Origin: JBEPTX01 sp041691795
GTDB taxonomy: Bacteria > Patescibacteriota > Saccharimonadia > Saccharimonadales > Saccharimonadaceae
Reading direction: 5' to 3'
Assembly (NCBI GenBank): GCA_041691795.1
Contig: JBEPTX010000001.1
Coordinates: 434,001 to 498,000 of the forward strand
Length of the DNA stretch: 64,000 nt
Shown here: in pieces, positions 57,944 through 64,000 of the stretch
How the letters are laid out: each line of letters begins with the position of its first letter
How positions within the stretch are numbered: position 1 is the stretch's first letter
The notes under the pieces: model-generated
Databases searched by the model: none
What the model saw: only the letters and a program-made list of their open reading frames with translations
Told to the model about the DNA's origin: nothing
Program-made: the position numbers and the translations under genes

Positions 57944-60721
57944 TTAGAACCAAGAAGTGTAGATAATGTCGTTGTTATTGTAGTAACCATCAAAGTAAGC
58001 ACCGGCTTTATCTTTATAAGTACAATCAACTGCACCGGAGTGTGAACCGTCAACCGAACACATCATGGTATAGGCACGGAAGTTTTTGAGCTCCTCGCTG
58101 TTTTCCAGACATTTTTTACCAGTGTACCAATCTTGGTCAGCACTGGCCCCTTCGGTAACAGACATATAGGCATTACCAATTGTGGTTCCGTATGGGTCAG
58201 GACTCGGATCACCTTTTTTGAATGCGATGCCGTTACGGTCCTGCTTTTGTAGTGCCTTGTCCATTTCATCATCGCTTGGCTGCTTGCGCTCAACAACCAT
58301 AGCTGATCTCCCCCATGGATCTTCGCGATTGACACAGTAGGTCAAGAACTTTTCATATTCAGAGTGCGGCAATGCCTTGCCGGTCTTTTTGTCAATCTCG
58401 GCCTCACCCTGTCCCTGCTGAGCCTCACTAACCATACGTTGAACATCGGCTTGATCTTGGGTGTCGGCACCCCGGTCTGTTTCGCCCTGTCGTTTTTGTA
58501 ATTCCTGGACATTTTTGTCAGTCAGATCAGAATGTTTGTCGAGCATGTATTTTAGTACATCATCTGGCTTGGCATTGAGTTCATCTTGACTCATGCTATA
58601 GCGGACATTACAAGCAACATCAGCCTTGATTCCAATTGCATTGTACTCAGCGTCAGGACATATCAAGCGAGATGGGTCGAAGGTCCGTGGCTGGATGTAG
58701 AAAAAGGCATCAGCATTGGTATTAAGGTGTGTGAGCGACGAAGGAATGAGCGAGAATATATTGGAAAGTGACGATAGTATCGGTGTATTTTGGTTATATG
58801 TGACACCAAGTGAACGCACGAATGATCCCATAAACGAGTACTTATTATCAATGTCCATTGGATTCTGACTGGCCTGATAGCGAGCAATATCTTGTTGGTC
58901 TTTGTCGATGTTTGTCTTGACAGACAGATACTGTGTCATTGATTGGACGTCACCTGGTCGCATGCCACGGGACATCGCCATATCGCCGAGTATTTCGCCT
59001 GTTCCGGCAAAGATTGCATCACTGGCATTAACGCCAGTTGTTTTGGAGTCGAAGCTACCAGCAATTTGATTAGCCCACCCACTAACCGCGCCAGTAAACA
59101 TATTTGCAACATACGGCATCACGACTTGTTCAGTCATATGAGTGGTCGGATACATCATCCAGCAACAACCTTTGGGCGGCATTGGACAGATGCGGTCAGA
59201 CAGACCGGCGATACCACCGACGGCCCCCTGGAGTGGTGGCGGTGTTCCGGCAATAGTCAACGCTGGACATGTACCAGGTTTGAGAGCTGCTTTATTACTT
59301 TCCTTTTGACCCTCAAGGCAATACTGTCGGGCCCCATTACCGATATCAGCTGGGGGTTGTGCTAATCCACCAGGTACGCCTGCGACCCCCTTGATGGCGG
59401 GGGCAGTAATCATGAGTGTTTGTAGCCAAGCCGGGAAAAGTGCGCCGATGCTGTCGAAACTATCCAGATTATATAATTGGGTTGGTGAAGCACCAGGCTG
59501 GTTGAATACGATATTGCGGTACAGGGCGGTATCAGTGGCGTTCTTGCCTGTGTAGCCTCCGTCGCTACTCTGAGCGAGCTTGGCAGATAATGTGTTGGCG
59601 GGCATCTCACTTGCTAGTCCTGCTTTGATCTGATCGGCAGCCTTTAGGTACTGCATTGCAAAGCGTGCCACGGTAATCTGTTTGGCTTTGTGGGCGTCAT
59701 TACTGACAATCTTACCCTGGGTATAGTAGGCACATTGAAGCCCTACATATGAATAGGCGTTGTTGCCAACCGTCTCTGAAGTCTGTTGCAGACCGCTACT
59801 GCCCTTGCCTCCGAGTGTCTTCAGACTAAATGCTCCCTGGCCGGTCTTATCAATCGTCTCATCCTTGCCTTGCATTGATGCATCAAATGATTTGTTCACT
59901 GCATCTTCGCTATTACCACTGACCGTTGGGTTTTTGGTCAGATCGTAGCGCCATTTAATACGTTGTTTGTAGCGTGCGTCCATGAAAAAACTGGATTTTG
60001 GGTTAAAGACGCTATAAACAAGTGCTTTCATGGCAGAGCTTTTGTTCGTATTTTTTTCAAACGAATCAGCATCCGTTGCCGAGCCACCGTTATGCGGGAA
60101 GTCGATACTGGTGACTTTGAAACGACTTTCAGGTTTGTTATTCTTCTGATCTTGATCGTCCAGATTGTCCTCTGTTACCTTGTCGCCGTTCACGGTAAAC
60201 CCGGCTTTTTCAAGTGATTTCACCTCTTGTCGGCTCATCGTGGTCAGTTTACATTTGATGGTATCTTTGTCGCCGCAGTCGGCATGACCAATCTTGTAAT
60301 TGAGCATTGTCTTGTCGTATGTGTAGAGTGCGGTCGTTGCGTCCGTTAGGTCATTGGTGAACATTTCTTTGATGTTAACCAAGATAACGTTTGGCGCAAA
60401 AACAGATGAAAACCAGACACCAACCAGGATAATCCCTATGATAAACCCATAGGCAGAACCATGGCGCACGCGACCAAGTACACCACGTTTGAGAGAGACA
60501 GACTTGGTTTCGGTGTCAGTCTCCTTTGTGTCCTTGCCGACGTCAGTTGTTTTCCAATGTGGATCATCGGCGTGTGTTTCAAGTGATTTGACATCACCGT
60601 CGACGGACTTTTCGGCTGCAGCCGCTTCCATTTCTTTGAGTTGCTTGCTGGTTGCGAACTTACGTTTATAGGCCTCGTCCGCAACGTTTTTATCGTCGTC
60701 TTGGTTTTTGTCCTCTGGCAT
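57944..60721 (-). CDS. Very large membrane-anchored T4SS-associated protein, paralogue without NlpC/P60 domain
   Basis: The 925-residue protein has a charged cytoplasmic tail (about 1-82), a membrane segment near 88-112 and the block MSRQEVKSLEKAGFTVNGDK, the counterpart of MSKEQIKSYEKAGFKINGER in the 1145-residue protein at 41762. The middle is similar in layout (a block ending DIDNKYSFMGSFVRSLGVTY here, and DYTNKYSFLGSMVQSLDVTS there). It stops after a Cys-containing segment, without the Cys-His peptidase. It starts 2 bases after the stop of VirB6 paralogue C, so each large protein is paired with a VirB6-type partner in the locus. Function unknown. Confidence 0.75.
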   Translation of the reverse strand: MPEDKNQDDDKNVADEAYKRKFATSKQLKEMEAAAAEKSVDGDVKSLETHADDPHWKTTDVGKDTKETDTETKSVSLKRGVLGRVRHGSAYGFIIGIILVGVWFSSVFAPNVILVNIKEMFTNDLTDATTALYTYDKTMLNYKIGHADCGDKDTIKCKLTTMSRQEVKSLEKAGFTVNGDKVTEDNLDDQDQKNNKPESRFKVTSIDFPHNGGSATDADSFEKNTNKSSAMKALVYSVFNPKSSFFMDARYKQRIKWRYDLTKNPTVSGNSEDAVNKSFDASMQGKDETIDKTGQGAFSLKTLGGKGSSGLQQTSETVGNNAYSYVGLQCAYYTQGKIVSNDAHKAKQITVARFAMQYLKAADQIKAGLASEMPANTLSAKLAQSSDGGYTGKNATDTALYRNIVFNQPGASPTQLYNLDSFDSIGALFPAWLQTLMITAPAIKGVAGVPGGLAQPPADIGNGARQYCLEGQKESNKAALKPGTCPALTIAGTPPPLQGAVGGIAGLSDRICPMPPKGCCWMMYPTTHMTEQVVMPYVANMFTGAVSGWANQIAGSFDSKTTGVNASDAIFAGTGEILGDMAMSRGMRPGDVQSMTQYLSVKTNIDKDQQDIARYQASQNPMDIDNKYSFMGSFVRSLGVTYNQNTPILSSLSNIFSLIPSSLTHLNTNADAFFYIQPRTFDPSRLICPDAEYNAIGIKADVACNVRYSMSQDELNAKPDDVLKYMLDKHSDLTDKNVQELQKRQGETDRGADTQDQADVQRMVSEAQQGQGEAEIDKKTGKALPHSEYEKFLTYCVNREDPWGRSAMVVERKQPSDDEMDKALQKQDRNGIAFKKGDPSPDPYGTTIGNAYMSVTEGASADQDWYTGKKCLENSEELKNFRAYTMMCSVDGSHSGAVDCTYKDKAGAYFDGYYNNNDIIYTSWF

Positions 60722-60723
60722 GA

Positions 60724-62784
60724 CTATTCACCTTGTTTCTTGTCATCACCCTGTTGCTCATCTTCGAGTTTCTTGCCCAATTCTTCTAATCGATCAGCTG
60801 CACTTTCAACTCCGGTTGCAGAATCAAATAAATATTTCTGAGCTCGAGCTTTTGCTTTGTCGGTCATTATCGATGATGGTGGTTGATGCTGGCCACCTGC
60901 ATTCATACTTGGCTGGAGTAGCGCCGATGCGTCAACTTGGACAGGGACGGTGACAATACTGACTGGGCCGCCGCTTGAATGAGACGAACTTTGGGTAGGC
61001 GCGCTCATTGGCTGAGCCATGCTTGGTGCACGGTAATCGTTGGCATGACCAGCTTCGCCGCCACCGCCACCTCCGCTTCCACTACCACCGCCACCGGCTG
61101 GTGCTGGACCAGAACTGAATGATCGTTGTTGGTCTTTGGCTTGATGGCCCTTGTTCATATTATTAAAGATATCTTTAGCCGTCTTGCCTTCTTTTTTGTC
61201 ATCCTTTTTCAGCGTTGCTTGGACTGAACCTTCCATTCCAGCAGTGACATTGCCACCATTTATCTCGCCTGCCATCTTTGCCGCCTCTGCGGCTTGCTGC
61301 TGTGCTTGTTGCGCTTGCTGTTGTCCGCCATCTTTCTTCATCAGGTTATCAAGCGACGATGCCAGCGTTTGTGGTGGTTGTGCGGTACGGCCTGGTTGGT
61401 TCGGTGGTTGTGGGGCGTTGCTGCCACCAAGTGATGCTTTGTGGCGTCGACCAGCTAGGCGGCTAAAGGCAGGTTTTCGGTCAAAGCCTGTTCCAGGAAT
61501 ACCACCTGGAGTAAGACCAGGTTTGCCGAGTTTTGCTTGCATCTTTTCGGCACGTTCTTTGGCACGTGATCCACGGCCGACATTGGCAGCAAGTTTGCTC
61601 GCACCGCTTGTCATAACTGACGATAGACCTTTCATGAGGAACCATACACCGATGAGTGGCAGTACTGCTGCAGCACAGGCAGCCAGATCGGTTGTTGCAC
61701 TTCCTGATCCACCACTTTTGGCCTGGTAGCCATCATCTTTTACTGCGTAATTCGTATCTCCGCTGGATCCAACATTAATAATGGTTGCACTAATAATTTG
61801 TCCGGTCCCCAGCAAAAACGCTACCACCGGGAACACTAATAGCAGTTGGATGAATAATCGTAGCCATTGTTGAAAATAGTGCTCGATATTTGGTAATAGA
61901 TATGTAACGAATAGCAACGGTGAAACCAATACGAGCATGGCGACGATTACTTTCCTGGCAATTAACAAGATGATAGAGGCTGCCGCAACAATGGCAATAG
62001 AAATAATAACTGCGGCGATCGGTGCCATGAGAATCCATATCGTTCCCGTTTTGGTCAGCATGGCCGATGTCAAGTCACTAAGGACGCCGTCCTTAAACCC
62101 ATTGGCCGCATTATGCAGTGACATAGCAGGTGTACCGATTTTCTGTGTTACCCCCTCCATGATCTGCAGCATAGATGCACCGATAACATTTGATAATTGG
62201 ATAGCCGCCGCACATATATAATACGAAATATTCACCAGAATCGCCCCAACGATGAGTCGTGGCAGCAGTCGCTTGATATTATACCCTCCGGCATTCCTCC
62301 CGGTGATCTGTGTATAAATAATGTACAAGAACGCTAGTACAAGTGTCACATTGGCGATTGCCAGCATGAGACTCCATGCCGTATAGATACCGCTATCGGT
62401 GTTGCTGATAGTATAGTCAATCTTGAGATAGTTTTCGTTGACGAACGAGAATCCATAATCGGCTAATTTGGCGATGGTTCGCATGACCGGACAGATAACC
62501 CACCCAACCGTTTCAATTGCACAGGTTGTCACGCCTAGGCCATTGCTTGCTCCCAAGCTCGATGCATCACTCAGTGAGTCGGCTTGAACTGGTGCGCCAC
62601 CAAGTGCCGCCACTGAAGAAACCAGCATAAATGCCGCAATAACTAGTACAACAACACGTTTGTGCTGTGTACGTAAAGTGTGAAGCCCACGAGCTGTCCA
62701 GCGTTTTAGCATAACTACTATTAAAGTATCGGTCATGCTGGATATACTGTCAACAATGCTTTTACCTTGCCGCTTGTGTTTCAC
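60724..62784 (-). CDS. VirB6/TrbL-like T4SS channel protein, paralogue C
   Basis: The 686-residue protein starts at GTG 62784. A first helix (about 43-62) precedes CAIETVGWVICPVMRTIAKL. The membrane core has VTLVLAFLYIIYTQITGRNA, NIKRLLPRLIVGAILVNISY and EHYFQQWLRLFIQLLLVFPV, clearly homologous to paralogues A and B. The soluble tail (about 400-686) is rich in Gly, Pro and Gln, with a poly-Gly/Ser stretch near 598-611 and Q-Q-A-Q-Q repeats. It is divergent from the pilin gene, with a -10 box TACAAT (62798-62793) only 8 bases from the start. Confidence 0.87.
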   Translation of the reverse strand: MKHKRQGKSIVDSISSMTDTLIVVMLKRWTARGLHTLRTQHKRVVVLVIAAFMLVSSVAALGGAPVQADSLSDASSLGASNGLGVTTCAIETVGWVICPVMRTIAKLADYGFSFVNENYLKIDYTISNTDSGIYTAWSLMLAIANVTLVLAFLYIIYTQITGRNAGGYNIKRLLPRLIVGAILVNISYYICAAAIQLSNVIGASMLQIMEGVTQKIGTPAMSLHNAANGFKDGVLSDLTSAMLTKTGTIWILMAPIAAVIISIAIVAAASIILLIARKVIVAMLVLVSPLLFVTYLLPNIEHYFQQWLRLFIQLLLVFPVVAFLLGTGQIISATIINVGSSGDTNYAVKDDGYQAKSGGSGSATTDLAACAAAVLPLIGVWFLMKGLSSVMTSGASKLAANVGRGSRAKERAEKMQAKLGKPGLTPGGIPGTGFDRKPAFSRLAGRRHKASLGGSNAPQPPNQPGRTAQPPQTLASSLDNLMKKDGGQQQAQQAQQQAAEAAKMAGEINGGNVTAGMEGSVQATLKKDDKKEGKTAKDIFNNMNKGHQAKDQQRSFSSGPAPAGGGGSGSGGGGGGEAGHANDYRAPSMAQPMSAPTQSSSHSSGGPVSIVTVPVQVDASALLQPSMNAGGQHQPPSSIMTDKAKARAQKYLFDSATGVESAADRLEELGKKLEDEQQGDDKKQGE

Positions 62785-62791
62785 TGCCTCT

Positions 62792-62803
62792 TATTGTATT
62801 TTG
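62792..62803 (+). promoter_or_regulatory. TATTGTATTYTG upstream motif, copy 2 (pilin gene)
   Basis: TATTGTATTTTG, 9 bases before ATG 62813. Its reverse strand also contains the TACAAT -10 box of the divergent VirB6 paralogue C, so the site can serve both directions. Confidence 0.6.
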
Positions 62804-62812
62804 TAGGTAGAT

Positions 62813-63763
62813 ATGAAGCTCAAACAAACACGAATTATTACTCTCATCCTGGCTTTCTTTACGGTCACGACAATGGTGGCCTCGCTTCTCCCGACTACGG
62901 TATTTGCCTACAAGTGTACTGGTGTTAATAGCGCTGGCGTGTCAGATTACTACAGCAACGGCGCCTGTTACCAGGCCGTCGGTAGTAAGTGTCTGGATAA
63001 TCCGCCTAGTAGTGATGGTACTTGTAAGCAACGTGACCAAACCAAAGATACTGTTTCAACTGCAGATACCCCCGTCAATAATGATGGTACGGCTATCACG
63101 ACATGGAGCTGTAGCAAAGGCACATATAATGCAACAAAGCGTACCTGCGAGATATGTAGTAACTTTGGCAATTGTCAGCCTGCTGGTGTTACTCCTACGC
63201 CGAAAGGCAATGACGCAACGGTTGATCCAAACGCGCCTACCAGTTCGAGCTCTAGTACAAGTGGAACCAAAGGTTCGAGCGACGTAGGGACATGTGCCGG
63301 TGTCAAAACAGATTACTTTGCCTGTAGTGGTAATGGCAGCGATGCGGTCGGCAGTCTTTTAACTCAGATTACTCTGATCGTCAGCGTTGGGGTTGGTATT
63401 GTTGCTGTTGGTGGCGTTGTCTACGCGGGAATTTTGTATGCCAGTGCTCAGGACAACCAAGATCAAGTCAGAAAATCCATTAATGTTCTTCGTGGTGTTG
63501 GAATTGGTATTCTGCTTTATGTATTGATGGTTGCGATCATTAACTTCATCGTTCCCGGCGGTGTGTTTAGTTCTGGTAGCCCAACGACCGGTTGTCCGAC
63601 GACGTCTACTGATGGCTCGACTGCGTCTACGACAACTCCGGCCTCGACTTCGTCTACCACGACTCCGACGGATGCGAATGCAAAAGACACTTGTTCTAGC
63701 AGCACATCAGCTGACGGCACTACTCCCTCGAGTAGCGCGTCCACCACAACCCCAGCCAAGTAA
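62813..63763 (+). CDS. T4SS-type pilin-like protein with two membrane helices and Ser/Thr-rich tail
   Basis: The 316-residue protein has a signal peptide (about 1-31, ending TTVFA), a Cys-rich segment (about 32-115) and a pair of membrane helices (about 181-207 and 218-242): GSLLTQITLIVSVGVGIVAV and INVLRGVGIGILLYVLMVAI. The linker DNQDQVRKS between the helices and the ending NFIVPGG match the VirB2-like T4SS pilin family known from CPR bacteria (PF18895). The last 70 residues are almost only Ser, Thr, Pro, Ala, Gly and Asp with a few Cys, perhaps a glycosylated tail. It would form or cap the secretion pilus. Confidence 0.85.
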   Translation: MKLKQTRIITLILAFFTVTTMVASLLPTTVFAYKCTGVNSAGVSDYYSNGACYQAVGSKCLDNPPSSDGTCKQRDQTKDTVSTADTPVNNDGTAITTWSCSKGTYNATKRTCEICSNFGNCQPAGVTPTPKGNDATVDPNAPTSSSSSTSGTKGSSDVGTCAGVKTDYFACSGNGSDAVGSLLTQITLIVSVGVGIVAVGGVVYAGILYASAQDNQDQVRKSINVLRGVGIGILLYVLMVAIINFIVPGGVFSSGSPTTGCPTTSTDGSTASTTTPASTSSTTTPTDANAKDTCSSSTSADGTTPSSSASTTTPAK

Positions 63764-63810
63764 TAATCTCTCGGTCTGTCCTATTAAAATGCTTGTGTTC
63801 AGACGTCGTC

Positions 63811-63822
63811 TATTGTATTTTG
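63811..63822 (+). promoter_or_regulatory. TATTGTATTYTG upstream motif, copy 3
   Basis: TATTGTATTTTG, 10 bases before ATG 63833; identical to copy 2. Confidence 0.6.
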
Positions 63823-63832
63823 TTTAGTAGAC

Positions 63833-64000
63833 ATGCAATCAAAAATAAAAACTCTCATTACAGCTGCATTTCTCCTCATAGTACTGTGTGGGATTGGATT
63901 GACGTCATCACCTATTGTTCATGCTGACAAAACAAGTGCCTGTGCAAAATACACTGACTCAACTCTAAAAAGTGATTGCGAGGCTGGTTATGACAGGGCG
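63833..64000 (+). CDS. Exported Cys-rich protein, N-terminal 56 residues only
   Basis: The gene runs off the end of the window. The first 31 residues (MQSKIKTLITAAFLLIVLCG onward, ending VHA) are a signal peptide. The mature part starts DKTSACAKYTDSTLKSDCEA followed by GYDRA, matching the Cys-rich repeat (C-x-A-G-Y) found in VirB6 paralogue B and in the alpha/beta hydrolase. It follows the pilin gene by 69 bases and shares its upstream motif. What lies beyond, for example a catalytic domain, cannot be seen. Confidence 0.8.
   Translation, partial: MQSKIKTLITAAFLLIVLCGIGLTSSPIVHADKTSACAKYTDSTLKSDCEAGYDRA

Noticed and set aside
1..64000. Recoded genetic code (TGA as Gly, as in Gracilibacteria/Absconditabacteria)
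   Set aside because: Many genes end in TGA with ATGA overlaps, and no conserved protein is interrupted by in-frame TGA.
1..64000. CRISPR array or cas genes
   Set aside because: No regularly spaced repeats and no Cas protein signature were seen on either strand.

Overview
The window reads as a chromosomal segment of a Patescibacteria/CPR bacterium, most likely Candidatus Saccharibacteria (TM7). This rests on very tight packing with many ATGA/TAATG overlaps, a standard genetic code (TGA used as stop throughout), a dnaA-dnaN-recF / rpmH-rnpA-yidC-jag origin region, and a large Gram-positive-type type IV secretion (T4SS) locus of PrgI, VirB4 and VirB6-like proteins with a two-helix pilin. The taxon is inferred from gene content, not from an rRNA gene.

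Layout. 1-306: start of an unknown gene with a clear promoter and an odd tRNA-Asn-like gene. 359-4074: O-antigen-ligase-like protein, a LexA-type DNA-binding protein without protease domain, and an anchored beta-lactamase-like pseudoenzyme. 4128-7111: glycan-initiating sugar transferase, a small element with 32-bp inverted ends carrying an S23/four-helix-bundle gene, and a glycosyltransferase whose start codon comes from that element. 7098-13141: glmS, a two-subunit ATP-citrate lyase and an acyltransferase in one minus-strand run. 13200-32201: surface polysaccharide genes (GDP-mannose and GDP-D-rhamnose synthesis, glycosyltransferases, FkbM methyltransferase, Wzm/Wzt ABC exporter), a probable peptidoglycan hydrolase with three Ig-like repeats, and sucCD. 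32179-38302: jag, yidC, rnpA, rpmH, two DnaA-box-bearing intergenic regions, dnaA, dnaN, recF. 38288-64000: T4SS locus with three VirB6 paralogues, two very large anchored paralogues, PrgI, VirB4, several cell-wall hydrolases, a pilin and Cys-rich exported proteins.

Working together: manC, a mannose-isomerase-like cupin, gmd and rmd would make GDP-mannose and GDP-D-rhamnose for the glycosyltransferases; Wzt/Wzm would export the chain. GlmS supplies amino sugar. ATP-citrate lyase would release acetyl-CoA from citrate, and SucCD interconverts succinyl-CoA and succinate. The T4SS locus, with lysozyme-like, M15-like and NlpC/P60 wall hydrolases, is a plausible apparatus for DNA uptake/transfer or for contact with a host cell.

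Regulatory pattern: many genes have an (often extended) -10 box only 6-10 bases from the start codon and no Shine-Dalgarno sequence, suggesting leaderless or near-leaderless mRNAs; others (manC, wzt, yidC, dnaN) have good Shine-Dalgarno sites. Several T4SS-locus genes share short upstream motifs, which suggests co-regulation.
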